This document shows, one piece after another, positions 53,271 to 64,000 of a stretch of DNA of 64,000 bases. Numbering within the stretch: the stretch's first letter is position 1; each line of letters starts with the position of its first letter. Made by a program: the position numbers and the translations under genes. The notes below the pieces were generated by a model. That model did no database searches. It was not told the DNA's origin and saw only the letters and a list, made by a program, of their open reading frames with translations. The stretch is from the NCBI GenBank assembly GCA_009823395.1, contig CM020501.1, positions 30,098,361-30,162,360 on the forward strand, read 5' to 3'. Source of the stretch: Thamnaconus septentrionalis. Its lineage: Eukaryota; Chordata; Actinopteri; Tetraodontiformes; Monacanthidae.

Positions 53271-53685
53271 TGCCTTTGTTTGTTGGTGTTCACATAGATG
53301 GCCAGTAGGGGGCAGTGTGACTCTTGGTGAAAAGAGTGATTTTGGCTCCTTGAGTGATTTGCAGGAGCCTCAGTTTGGCAAAGGGCCTGCATGACTGGCG
53401 AGGAAATGATGTCAGTTGGACGTCTCTGTTGCATTACCTCTCCTCGCGCACACATGCACACACTCACACACACTCGCTACACACACACACACACACACAC
53501 AGCATGTTTTCCCCTCCTCCCGCCACCAATCTGCAATTATTCAAATGAGTTCGGCTCCACAGCCTTGATAATTGATTCATTATGTAAAAAAAAAAGTAAC
53601 ACAACCACAATGAAGGCGCACCAACACAGACAATCAGTCCTCATCCAAAGGCACGCACACACACACACATGCACGTACGCATGCG

Positions 53686-53722
<37 letters not shown>

Positions 53723-54158
53723 TTAGTTACCATAGGAACATAGTGAAGAGGTGGCGGTGGTGGCCGTCGGGAGAGAAGCTCTCCGCCACAACGAGCTCGT
53801 CCGGGGGGGGAGGGAAGCAGGGAATTATCTTTTTACCTGGATAACATTCCATCCAAGGCCACCGCCCCCGTTATTGAAGCCAGGGGTCAAAGGTCGTGCA
53901 TTATGCAAATCGCCCCCAGGGACCGACGACACCCCGCAGAAGACGGGAAGAAGAGTGAGCCTGTTGTTCTCCTCCTGCGTATCGCTCCGCTTTCAAAGAA
54001 TAGAGGCGGCCGCGCTGGGGAAAGCGTCCCCTTTGTGATGTCACAAAAGGAAACGCACCGCCTTTGTTCCGGCTCCTTTGTTGTTGGTGGCGCGGCGCGC
54101 CGGCCAAGACAAAATGCTGTTTACACTGCTGTCCCCCAGTGGGAATATGCACACGCGT

Positions 54159-54194
<36 letters not shown>

Positions 54195-55379
54195 CTACAT
54201 ATATATAGAGGTCTTGCATTACATCACAGCTATGTCTGCAGCAGCTGCAGCAGTTGCGATCCGTCAGCTTCAAGGATTGACCGCTCGGCTAATATTTATT
54301 TTTCTTTCGCTATCGGACAAGATTAGGAGAAAGAAAGATTGCCACCAGAGAGCTCAAGGGTCAAGAAGACTGATCCACCAAGAAGTAGGTCACTGCCTCG
54401 GTCGCTGCATCTTTTCACTTCACAAATTGACCTTTATACGAAAAAAGGGAAGCAACCATGACTGGTTTTGCATTTTAAAGTGAGCCTCAAAACGAAACTA
54501 AAGGATGCAAAAGTGTAGATGTGGTCAAGCCATATAAAATAAACACAGCTCAATGAGGATTAGCACAACATGTGTGAAAAATGAATGGTTTTATCACCTA
54601 CATAGCCTTTATATCCAAATGTTTCCTCTTTCATTAATGTTACCGAGCCGATTTTGACCCATTACCTCTGGAATTGCACCGATCCCAGAGGTCAAAGGTG
54701 ACGCAGACGAGCGACAAACCGCTCCATCTTTCGGATTTTTTTTGTATATTTTTCCGTCTCTGGGGCGTCGCGGCTGCTTATGATGAATCGTCCCAGACTG
54801 CGGGCGACGGGTGTGCAGGCGTGTCGCAGTCGCAAATTGCGCCTTAATGACTCTCTTTACAGCTCATCGCCCTGCCCGGGAGGGAGAGGGAGATGGGGAT
54901 GCTGAAATGCACTATGGGTATTTTGATGGAGGAGCCTTGTCGGGGAGATTGAGGGGAAACAGACCAAGAAAACAGCTTAACGCTTTTCCTTTTTTTCCCA
55001 CCCGTGGGGCAAAAAGAGGATGAATTGAGCTTAATTGGTCTCACAATATATGAGGCGTAATGCAGAGGGGGTGGTGGTGGTTGTTTTGTTTTTTTAAAGG
55101 GAGTCTGTGTGTGAGTAACGAGCGCTCCACCACCGTGTTTGAGTCATCCCGGGTGATCCAGTTCGTTCAAAACAAGCCAAAGCTTCCATCTGCGAAATCC
55201 AGGAATCAGATTTTTTTAAATCTACAAAAAGGAGGAGGAGGAAGAAGAGGAGGACAGGGAGGAGAAAAAGGAAGAGGAGGAGGAAGAGGAAGGAGGAGGA
55301 GGAAGGAGGAAGAGAGGAGGATGGAGGAGGAGGAGGAAGAAGAAAGAGAAGAAAGAGGAGGAGGAGGAGGAGGAAGAGG

Positions 55380-55610
55380 AGTAGGATGCTGAGGTTCCTG
55401 GAAGAGATTCAGAAGAAGAAGAAGAAGAAGAAAGAGAAGGAGGAGGAGGATGCTGAGGTTCCTGGAAGAGATTCAGGAGGAGAGGAGGAAGAGAGTAGGA
55501 GAGGTTCCTGGAAGAGATTCAGAAGAAGAAGAAAGAGAAGAAAGAGAAGGAGGAGGAGGAGGAGGAAGAGGAGGAGGATGCTGAGGTTCCTGGAGGAGAT
55601 TCAGAGCAGA
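55380..55610. repeat. GA-rich minisatellite with four copies of a 22-28 bp core
   Basis: The core GAGGTTCCTGGAAGAGATTC recurs at about 55391, 55454, 55500 and 55582 (the last with one change). Copies are separated by GAA/GAG-rich spacers. Confidence 0.8.
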
Positions 55611-56155
55611 CGGGAGGTTTATGGATGCAGTGGTGGAGATGGAAGAGGAAGCAGGGGGTCAGGAGGGTCAGACGGAGACACGTGATTGGCTGAGAGGACG
55701 ACACCTATCAGCAGCGGGGCTCCGGGTCCTGTGCACCTGTGTCCCGTTACCATCTGACCACGTGCTTCCCATTAGTCGCAGGGGAAGCAAATAAAAACAA
55801 AAAGTTCTGAAACCTGCCCGGCAACTGCGGTTCATTACGAGGATGGGAGGGGGCAAAGGTCAGCGTTCACTAGCTCCTCTTCCACCGGCTGGGTTTTTCC
55901 GGACGGCCGCAGCAGCGCTGCCCTGAGTCGGCCTGCATCCGCCTGGGACGAGACGGTGGGAAGCTCTGCGGCAAATCCCGCCCAGCGCAGAGCAGCTGAA
56001 ACTAATCCCTGCTGTGATTCGTCCACTCTGAGTCTTATCAGCCAGGATTAGCTCGTCTCTGAGGTAGCGGCGGCGTGGAGGTTAGCAATCCTAGCGCAGG
56101 GGGGCGCGTGTCTGTGTGAGTGTGAGTGGGTATGTGTGTGTGCGTGTGTGTGCAG

Positions 56156-56195
<40 letters not shown>

Positions 56196-57530
56196 GCACG
56201 CACGAGGAGTAAAGGCCGGAATCTAGAAAGCAACATTAGCAACATTAGCAATGTTTGCAATATTTGTTCTTTCCTTTCTTGGCTTCATGACCTTTGACCT
56301 CCCCCAATCTCACTCTGCACTGCACGCACTATTTACCGACATGTATCCGCTGCCTCCGTTATGACTGCAACAGTTGGGCGGTTGCAGTCACGAATTAATC
56401 TCATCTACGTTGCATTTACTCTTTTCCTGATTTACTTCTTTACTTCTTGACTTATTTACTGTTTATTCCAAATCTGTATTTTGGAGAATGGCCTGGTGGC
56501 CTTTATGGGAACGCATGCGATCTGAATTAACATTACACACACACACACACACACAAACACTCACATCCCGGCGCACTAATGCTTGCTTTGGGTTTTTTGC
56601 AGTGTGTTCTCGCAGCTGAATCACTGTGACATTTTCCAGCAAATACGAAATAAATTCATTTAAACATCTAAAGTCCCACATTCTGTGGGATTACGGTGCC
56701 CCCCCCCGCTCTCCCCAACAACCCGCCCACAACCCCCCGCCCTCCACACTTTAATTTAACCTCCTCGGTTAGACCCAGACCTCTGCACGGAAAAACAAAT
56801 CTTTTCATTGATATGCGAAAAAGAAAAGAGAAGGAAAAAACCCCACTTAGACCAGGAGTCTCCTCGTCTCCCCGACCGTGAAGGAAAAAAAAAACAAAAC
56901 AAGCTAAACTCCGGCCCGCACACACACACACATTCACATACACACACACACGCGGCTGCTCAACCTCGCATACAGGGACGAGCGCCACACTGATTCGATT
57001 ACCTCCGACTCGAGGCCCCCATCCCGCCCCCCCTCTTTTACAGCCTCCTGGAAATGTCAGCAGAAGTCATCAAAGCGGCCGCCGCCTCCACCAGGACGCC
57101 ATCAAAGACATTCCTGGCGTGCCGCGCCTGCTACATTGTTAGCTGGTGGCTAAAATGTCTGCAGCTGCGGCGCATTATCGCTTTTATGGGTTTTTTATAA
57201 GTGCAGACAGACCGGGGGTGGGGGGTGTAGCGACATCTCCAGCAGCCCCTCCCCTCGCCTTTCCCCTCCCTCGCCTCACCGACTCTGCTGCTACGTTGTT
57301 CACTGTTGTGCTCAGTGTCGCACATCACAGATTCATTTTTATTAATTATTTATTTTCTTAACAAGGAACTGCTTTGTTACTCTCCCCTACTTACACTCCC
57401 CTACTCATCAACGCACCGACACCTTCCTTCCACAGCGAGGTGCTTTGTAACGCTGTTAGTCGAAGCATTAAAAAAATAAAAAACACACCAGTCAAAACGC
57501 TAGAAAATTAGAAATATTTTGTTTCCCTAC

Positions 57531-57606
57531 CTCGTCCCCTGACCCGGCGCCGCAGTCGGCTCCAGAGGATTTTGTTTCTTCCGGTCCGAAGATGTTGAAG
57601 AAACCA
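57531..57606 (-). CDS. Candidate exon of an unidentified minus-strand gene
   Basis: On the minus strand a long pyrimidine tract ends in CTCCACAG, then 76 bases, then GAG|GTAGGG. All three frames are open. One reads GFFNIFGPEETKSSGADCGA, GSGDE; another reads VSSTSSDRKKQNPLEPTAAP, GQGT and joins in phase with the candidate first exon at 58524-58578. I do not recognise either peptide. The splice signals are the main evidence. Confidence 0.4.
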
Positions 57607-57738
57607 CTGTGGAGGAGAAGGAAGATAAGACAAGAGTGCAAAGAGGGGAGAAGGAGGCCAAGCATCGGTTTTGGCCTTTTAAACCACATTGCAAAGTGAT
57701 TTTTTTGGGATCAGAGTTTTAGGGAGATTGGAAGGAAC

Positions 57739-58019
57739 AAAGAAGGAAGGAAGGAAGGAATGAAGGAAAGAAGGAAGGAATGAAGGAATGAAGGAAGGAA
57801 GGAAGGAAGGAAGGAAGGAAGGAAGGAAGGAAGGAAGGAAGGAAGGAAGGAAGGAAGGAAGGAAGGAAGGAAGGAAGGAAGGAAGGAAGGAAGGAAGGAA
57901 GGAAGGAATGAATGAAGGAAGGAAGGAAGGAAGGAAGGAAGGAAGGAAGGAAGGAAGGAAGGAAGGAAGGAAGGAAGGAAGGAAGGAAGGAAGGAAGGAA
58001 GGAAGGAAGGAAGGAAGGA
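57739..58019. repeat. GGAA tetranucleotide array, about 280 bp
   Basis: Nearly uninterrupted GGAA/GAAG units with a few GAAT variants at the left and at about 57908. It gives spurious open frames on both strands. Confidence 0.95.
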
Positions 58020-58523
58020 GCATTATTTAGGAAAAAAGTGCTTTGCTGTTTTTTGCTCCATGTTGATGTTTTTTTATGCACCTCCGTCTCCTGCAGCAAC
58101 GCCAGAGAGACTCACTGCAAACAAAAACGGACCGTTTTCGTCTCTCCGGCAGGAATTTAATGCGCATCTGCTCTCTTCGCCCTCCAGTCCACACATCATC
58201 GCCCTCTGCAGCGCTACACCATCGTTGCAGCTGCTGCTGCTGCTGTTGTTGTTGTTATTCTCTCTTCTCTTTCTTCTCTCTAACACGATGCCAATTTCGA
58301 TGACAGCCCAACAGCCTCCATAACGCAATTTAAAACAATTCATACGCGCAATTTTTTTTTAATTATTGTTTTATTTCCACTCTGGAGGCAGTTTCCCCCC
58401 GCCCAAAAAAATACTGGGTGCACCTGGTGGTGGAAGTGTCAAGGTGCAGGCTGGAAATGGAATTTAAACCTTTGTGCTTCTTCATATTCAGGTTTTACAG
58501 CAGCAGTGGGCCGAATGCATTAC

Positions 58524-58578
58524 CAACCATCTGGCCAGCGGGCAGCGCCGTGTGTGAATTCTTTTCCACCGGCTGCAT
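58524..58578 (-). CDS. Candidate first coding exon of the same minus-strand gene
   Basis: An ATG in strong context (CTCACCATGC) at 58578 on the minus strand starts MQPVEKNSHTALPAGQMV and meets a GTTG|GTAATG donor (phase 1). That phase fits the 57531-57606 exon in its VSSTSSDRKK frame. The same DNA on the plus strand also shows splice-like signals, so the call is tentative. Confidence 0.3.
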
Positions 58579-58627
58579 GGTGAGCTCTGCTACCTGCCTG
58601 TGACACACGTACCCCTTCACCCAAAAG

Positions 58628-58838
58628 CTTTACAAGAAAATCAGTGTCTTTGCAGGCCCACGGTATTTAGCTCTTTATTGAAATGACTCTAAAAAAAATG
58701 CTGAATAAATGGATGAAATGCAGCTATTTTTCCACTTACTTACTATGAATATAATTTCTTCAAGTACAGCGGACCAGATAAAGAATCTTAACGGGCCGCA
58801 TATGGCCCCTGGGACGTATTTTGCCCGTGCCTGCCCTA
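58628..58838 (+). mobile_element. Family A MITE fragment
   Basis: ACAAGAAAATCAGTGTCTTT, CACGGTATTTAGCTCTTTAT, GGGCCGCATATGGCCCCTGG and TTTTGCCCGTGCCTG. Confidence 0.75.
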
Positions 58839-59285
58839 GCCTGTATTTTTCTCCCCACCTTTGAATAAACGCTGTCGTTTGTCAAACGCACCTCCAGCCC
58901 GTCGTCCTGCAGCGCCTCCTGTTTACCGGCTGAAGGTGAGCGCGGCTCAATGTGCAGCTAATGTGTGTTATCCACCGTAAGCAGCTGCAGCAGCTCCTGT
59001 GAAGCCGTGAAGCTTCCGATGCTGTTGAGCTGGGTTTTATTTTTTGTTGATGTTTTTATGTGTTTCCTGCGCTGAGTTACACACATCCGTTCCACCTTGT
59101 TGCCCTCTGCGCACAGCGGGTGGCTCGCACCTCGGGCCGCTCCACCAGATCAAACGGCGCCGGTGCAAAACCCGCCCCATCCTCCATCTCACCCCCCGGC
59201 CAATCCCCCTCCCCCTCTACACCCTGGGAAAACCCGGCGACAAGAGGAGGCTTCCTATGAGGCAACTAGCAGAGCTAGCTCTCGA

Positions 59286-59368
59286 GTGCACAGTCGTCAA
59301 ACTCTGCACTTTGCAGTGTAATTAGATTTGGCCCGCGAGACAATACTCAATCACTACTAGAGCTGTAT
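59286..59368 (-). mobile_element. Family B MITE fragment
   Basis: GTCAAACTCTGCACTTTGCA, ATTTGGCCCGCGAGACAATA and AATCACTACTAGAGCTG, colinear with the start of the 37461 copy. Confidence 0.65.
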
Positions 59369-60394
59369 TGAGCAGGACTGTTCCAATGTTTTTCTCCTCA
59401 TTTTCCAGCAGATAAAATTCGCGCTCACACATGACGCTACCTAGCTAACTAACAAAGCTAATTTAGCTCCAGTTTATTGTGAAGAAACACGGTATATGAA
59501 TTTCATATTATTGGAAATGTTTTTTTTTCTTTTAGTATTTTACAACTTCACGCTCGGTGCCATCAAAATCTCCCGATCGTCGTGGAACGATAAAAACTAA
59601 ACGACCTCCGTACTCGTACACTCAAAGGGCGAGCCCGGCCGGGACGTCTCCGCTACCCCCTGGTGGTGGCTGGGTGTAGCGACGGCTGACATGTTGCGCA
59701 ACATCATTACTCACCTAAAAAAAAAAAAAAAAAAAAAAAGAAAGAAAAAAAAGAATGTTTGCAAAAGGTAAATATTCTGCAGTGGTTTTACTGAGCCTTT
59801 CAAATGACGTCTTCAATTATTTTTTCTAGAGAGCCGTCAATTTCACAGGACGCAATCATTCACTTAGGACGACGGCAATAAATTCAATTTTAATCTCTGC
59901 AAGGTGAATGAATGCTGTTCTGCCAGCTGGTTTTTACTCATCACAGCCCAAAATGATCACCACTCAATGCAGAATCAAAGTGCCAGTTCGGTGTTCAGCG
60001 AAATTATGCTTGAAAACCCTCCCAACAGCTGTGTGGGGGCTGTAGCTTATGGCTGCTGGTGCTGCTGCTGCGAGTGGCACTCACTAATGGAACGCCGTCC
60101 TTAGACGTCTCAATCTAGTGCCGGCGTGTTCATAATACAGAAATGCAATCAGCGTTAACAGCTGTGGAGGGTGGGAGTGGGCTGGGGGGGGTGATTGGTT
60201 GGAGGGATGGCGGGGGAGGAGGTACCTGGAAGTGCACGCGTCATTGCTCGGCTAATATTGACTAATAGCTCAGGGCTTCCGATGCCACCCGTTACATCTT
60301 TCTCGGTCAGTCCCACGTTACGAAATTACACAATTACACCTCAGAGCAAAACACACAGCGAGCCTCTTGTTGGTCTCATTCCATCACAGTTTGT

Positions 60395-61104
60395 GCTACC
60401 ATTGATGCACATAAACCGCAATTCTCGTGAAATCTCGCGGGACGAGATTTTATGTGAATTACTTTGGCTTTTGTTTGTTTATGTTCGTTTGCTATATATT
60501 TCTCTTTGGTTACTTGTAAAAAAAAATCCCATCTCCTCCTCTGTCCAAACATAACATGCCTTTTATTCACTTGAGGTGAACTCGTCACGTCACACCGTAC
60601 GTCACGTCCAGTGACGTGGAAATACGAAAAAAGTTTTGCGATATACCTCGATATCGATACATCTGAAAAACCCCCTCATAAGACTGAGAAAACCCGTTAG
60701 CGATATTTGAGAGGTTTTTCAAAGTTTAGGTCAGGGGTCACCTGGGGGCTACCTGGTCCCGCGGGCACCATGTAGTCCGCAAGGACCACATGGGTAGCCC
60801 GCAGGCCTGCAACTTGTTGAGCTGCGTCTAAAATTCAATGTTATCCAACTTTGTTAAGGCATTGCTGATAATCACTGAGAGCCATGAACTTGACAAGTGT
60901 CTTCACATAGATGAGTATCATTAATAATAATAACTCAGAGAGGGCTTGTTATTTCAGGAGAGTCTAGCAAACTGGTAGCCCTTCATATGACTCAGGACCC
61001 AATGAAGTAGCTCTCAGAACCACAAAGGTTGGAGACTCCTTGTTTAGGTGTTTCCATTACCAGTTTTGTATTGCGATAATTCTAGGGGTAATGAAAACGC
61101 AGCT
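60395..61104 (+). mobile_element. Family C MITE interrupted by family D
   Basis: Shares GTCCAAACATAAC, CGATATCGATACATCTGAAA and the end TTCTAGGGGTAATGAAAACG, CAGCT with the copy at 46843-47297. The left end is degraded. Family D is inserted at 60732. Confidence 0.7.
60732..61041. mobile_element. Family D hAT-like MITE with perfect 8-bp duplication
   Basis: The 310-bp element from CAGGGGTCACC to GGTTGGAGACTCCTT is flanked by identical GTTTAGGT at 60724-60731 and 61042-61049. An 8-bp duplication is typical of hAT elements. The termini are imperfect inverted repeats. Confidence 0.8.
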
Positions 61105-62056
61105 CTAGTTGCAAAAAAATAAAAACTGGATGACACCTGAGGCCGCCTCCTCCGTGTCTTACCCGTCTCGCAGCTCACATGTCGCTAATGTGCACGGATC
61201 TCAGCCGTGCGCCGTCCTGATGTTACTCGACTCGCTGGGGCGCCTGCGGTAGGTCTGAGCGCGCACACACACACACACGCACGCACCAAACCCACATCCT
61301 CGCACAGCAGCCGCACATTTCCGAGGGATCACGAGGCGACACAAGCCGGCGCTGGTTGGGATCAGACCACATCTGACTGCGAGACGCTTTTGCAACGAGA
61401 GCCAACGACTTTTTTTAGGTGCAAAAACCAAAGTCGCTGCACGATGAAAAGAAGAAGAAGAAAAATGGAAAAATGTGTGTGTGTGTGTGTTGTAAAGCCA
61501 TCCGTCATTTTGTTGCAGATGAAACAACCAATCCGGTCATGAAACGCAGGGTGTTTCGGCGCCCACTGCTGGAAGTCTGGAAATTGTAAGCATTTTAACA
61601 TTTTTGTATATTCCAAAAAAAAAAAACTGAAAAATGGAAAAACAACAGTCCATTTCAAAAAAAATATACATCTCACAAAGACGCAACAAGACAGCATGGG
61701 CTATGAGAACAAGCTGAGATGTGCTTCGGGGTGAGCGCGTGACAAGCTGCCGTCTCCTGCTGAGGAACTTTTCCTCAGAACCTGCTGTGCGGTCGAGCCG
61801 CCCAGATTCTGCCATCATCTCCCCGCCGTGCGTTTTCAATTTGTTTTTGGTGAAACGTGTCTGGTGCGGCGCCGTGCTTTCCAATCAGCTGCGATGACAT
61901 CATTGCTGGTTTGTCTGAGCGTTTGAGAGGGCCGGCTGCAAAATCAAAGATCCTGTAGGGTGGTGTGTTTTTATAGAGATTTAATAGTGTGCTAAATAAA
62001 CAGTGTCGAAAGACCACAGCAAGACATCCGTCTATCTATCTATCCATGGGTCAATC

Positions 62057-62345
62057 AGGGCTGGTCGATATGACAAAATATATCGTCTGGACGATAGAAA
62101 TTGTCTATCGTTTAACATGAAACTCTATCGTTTTTATCGCAGTGTCGCAAAACACGCTTTACAGCAGTATTTTATGTCACCGACGCACCATGCAGCAAGC
62201 CAAGGCACGCTGCAGTGTTGCCAACTTGGCGACTTTCTCACTAAATCTGGCTACTTTCCAACTCCCTATGCCGACTTTTTTGTCAAAAGCGACTGGCTAC
62301 AAAACTAGAGACTTTTCCTGATGTTATTGGAGCCTTTTCTGGTAT
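62057..62345. mobile_element. hAT-like repeat fragments
   Basis: AGGGCTGGTCGATATGACAA with ATATATCGTCTGGACGATAG resembles a hAT terminus. It is followed by GTGTTGCCAACTTGGCGACT, TTCTCACTAAATCTGGCTAC, another common fish repeat. Boundaries are unclear. Confidence 0.55.
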
Positions 62346-62511
62346 TTTGGAGACTGACATGAAAGCACGTATCGTTCCTCAGCTATTCCCGTTGTCCGCG
62401 AGCAGCGGGTGCTGCCGTGAGCTCCTGCCCCACCCCAAAGTAGTCACAGGCGGTCACAGCCTCGAGAGTCAAGCCGCGCACCGCGTCTTGGTGAAAAATG
62501 TGATATATTGG

Positions 62512-62625
62512 GCGACACGGTGGCGCAGTGGTTAGCGCTGCCGCCTCACAGCAAGAAGGTCGTGGGTTCGATTCCGGGCCTGGGACCTTTCCGTGTGGAG
62601 TTTGCATGTTCTCCCTGTGTCTGCT
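62512..62625 (+). mobile_element. tRNA-derived SINE head
   Basis: A box-like TGGCGCAGTGG and B box GGTTCGATTCC are followed by GTGTGGAGTTTGCATGTTCT, CCCTGTG. A CTAT microsatellite follows. This is a common fish SINE, not a tRNA gene. Confidence 0.8.
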
Positions 62626-62996
62626 ATCTATAGTATTTATCTGTCTATTGACAGTATCTATCTATCCACAGTATCTATCTATCTGTCTCTCTCTAAATTT
62701 ACTGATGTTGGAATACCAAGCTTTAAGTGTACAAATGTATTACTGGCTTGCTCTTAAGCACTCCTGCTCTAATTGTTTCCCCATCAAGGACAGGTGATAT
62801 TTAAAATTAAAAAGTATAATAACAGTAATAAACAATAATAATCCACATGGTTTTACACGCTGCCGACATTCCAGCCGCAAAAAACATCTTTTGTTATGCC
62901 GCCGCGTAAACTGACAGATACGATTATTGCTCTGTGGAGTGGTTTGTCTCCAGGAGATGCTAATGAAGGCGTCGTTTCACGGGCCATTAAACCTCC

Positions 62997-63000
<4 letters not shown>

Positions 63001-63051
<51 letters not shown>
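63001..63051. repeat. CA microsatellite
   Basis: Uninterrupted CA run of about 25 units. A TG run follows at 63330-63363. Confidence 0.95.
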
Positions 63052-63054
<3 letters not shown>

Positions 63055-63320
63055 TGCAGACATTCCCCCCCAAGAATCGGGTCAAACAGTGCGATGATTC
63101 ATCTTTCAATCTAAATCTATACGCTCGCTCGCACAATGCACACACACACGTACACACACGCACACACAGGCGCGCCTAACACATTGGCTGAGCCTCATTA
63201 CATCAGTGTGTGTGGGGCCACGCCTGAATGGAGCTAATGACTGACGGGAGACAGTCGGCACGCTTTACTGTAGACCGTCAGCCGAGTCATCGGCCCATCT
63301 CCTCCGCTGTCTGAGCACGA

Positions 63321-63367
<47 letters not shown>

Positions 63368-63884
63368 CACACGCTGCCCTCCACTACTACCCGCTGGGGG
63401 ACATAAAACCAAACGGCTGAATGAAAGGAAACGTCAAACGTGTTTATCAGCCGAGGGATGAGAGCGGGAAGATGATCCGTCATCAGGGAGAAGTTCCACT
63501 GTATCATTCACTTTAAATAATTGTTTTGGGATAAATCAGGTATGAATTATTGCTGTTGGTGAGGGGATTTCTGCAGTTTCGAATGGAGCGACGGAAGACA
63601 TCAGCGAGATGCTTGACGAGGTTTTTTTGGACGAGGAAGAGAAGGGGAAAATGCAGCTTCCTGTGACATTTACGCAAAGGTTTTCCAAAGCCCCAGCAGT
63701 GCAGAATCCTGGAAACTGTCACCGGAGAGCAAAAAAAAGCAAGCGAGGTCACTGCCTTATTCATACCAGTCTTGCAGAGTCTCGCTTGGGTTTTTTAAAA
63801 GGTGAAATTTCTTGACCAGGAATTTGGGGTGAAGGGAAGAAAAACCAGACCATGGACCCCACGAGGCCCCCTTTGCTTTGTCAC

Positions 63885-64000
63885 AAGCTGTGTTTCCATT
63901 ACAGTTTCCTCACAAAATAAAAGTGATATTTATAAAGTTTTGTACAATTGTGATTTGCAGGTGTTTCCATTGAATGGTGTGAAGCGTATAAGCCGTAATT
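63885..64000 (+). mobile_element. Family C MITE, cut by window end
   Basis: Begins AGCTGTGTTTCCATTACAGT and contains GTGTTTCCATTGAATGG. Confidence 0.75.

Larger units (their letters stand above)
50291..57530. other. Repeat-rich intergenic DNA, no gene recognised
   Basis: Holds SINE-like tails, a split family A MITE, a possible retroposed piece, CA runs (53485-53502, 53695-53720, 54159-54192, 56161-56192) and a GA-rich tract (55220-55610). I looked here for the missing mammalian R3HDM1 C-terminus and did not find it. Confidence 0.5.
58839..63884. other. Right-hand repeat-rich DNA
   Basis: Contains the B, C, D and hAT-like repeats listed, CA and TG runs and a SINE. The only protein-like stretch is at 63570-63755 (see findings). 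No gene assigned. Confidence 0.45.

Noticed and set aside
54860..55020. Exon after CTTTACAG in the right intergenic region
   Set aside because: No matching donor or homology; the frames differ little from chance.
57679..58099. Open frames of PSFL and KEGR repeats
   Set aside because: Direct translation of the GGAA tetranucleotide array on both strands.

Overview
This window is vertebrate nuclear DNA, almost certainly from a ray-finned (teleost) fish, probably a percomorph. Genes are split into short exons with GT-AG introns of about 86 bp to several kb. The intergenic and intronic DNA is dense in CA, CT and GGAA microsatellites, fish-type tRNA-derived SINEs and small hAT-like MITEs. There is no prokaryotic-style gene content, and nearly all long open frames are microsatellite or low-complexity artefacts.

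The central feature is one plus-strand gene, the fish orthologue of R3HDM1 (R3H and SUZ domain protein). I could place 23 coding exons, from ATG 20807 to a stop at 49081-49083, by matching conserved peptides to GT-AG boundaries and checking that phases agree. Orthology is fixed independently by a miR-128 hairpin (about 43074-43150) in one intron: in mammals MIR128-1 sits in an intron of R3HDM1. To the left, on the minus strand, lies an early coding exon of zranb3 (8465-8643), the head-to-head neighbour of R3HDM1 in mammals. A CpG-rich interval (about 8.65-9.84 kb) is therefore probably a bidirectional promoter. A second CpG-rich first exon ends at 13180, and a shared 5' UTR exon is at 17341-17497. 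These leader exons carry upstream ORFs.

Layout: 1-8464, probable zranb3 intron with MITEs and SINEs; 8465-9841, zranb3 exon and shared promoter; 9842-20766, r3hdm1 leader exons and introns full of microsatellites; 20767-50290, r3hdm1 coding exons, miR-128 and 3' UTR; 50290-57500, repeat-rich intergenic DNA; 57531-58578, two possible exons of an unidentified minus-strand gene; to 64000, more repeats.

Points worth a second look are: a one-base frame disruption in r3hdm1 exon 35094-35354; absence of the conserved C-terminal segment known from mammalian R3HDM1/2, with a small alternative terminal exon at 49168/49171-49286; splice acceptors abutting TG or CT microsatellites; a MITE family carrying ZNF143/THAP11-like motifs; transposons nested with readable target-site duplications and empty-site comparisons inside this same window; and a perfect 19-bp intronic hairpin at 44874-44914.

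All homology statements are from memory of protein families, with no database search.
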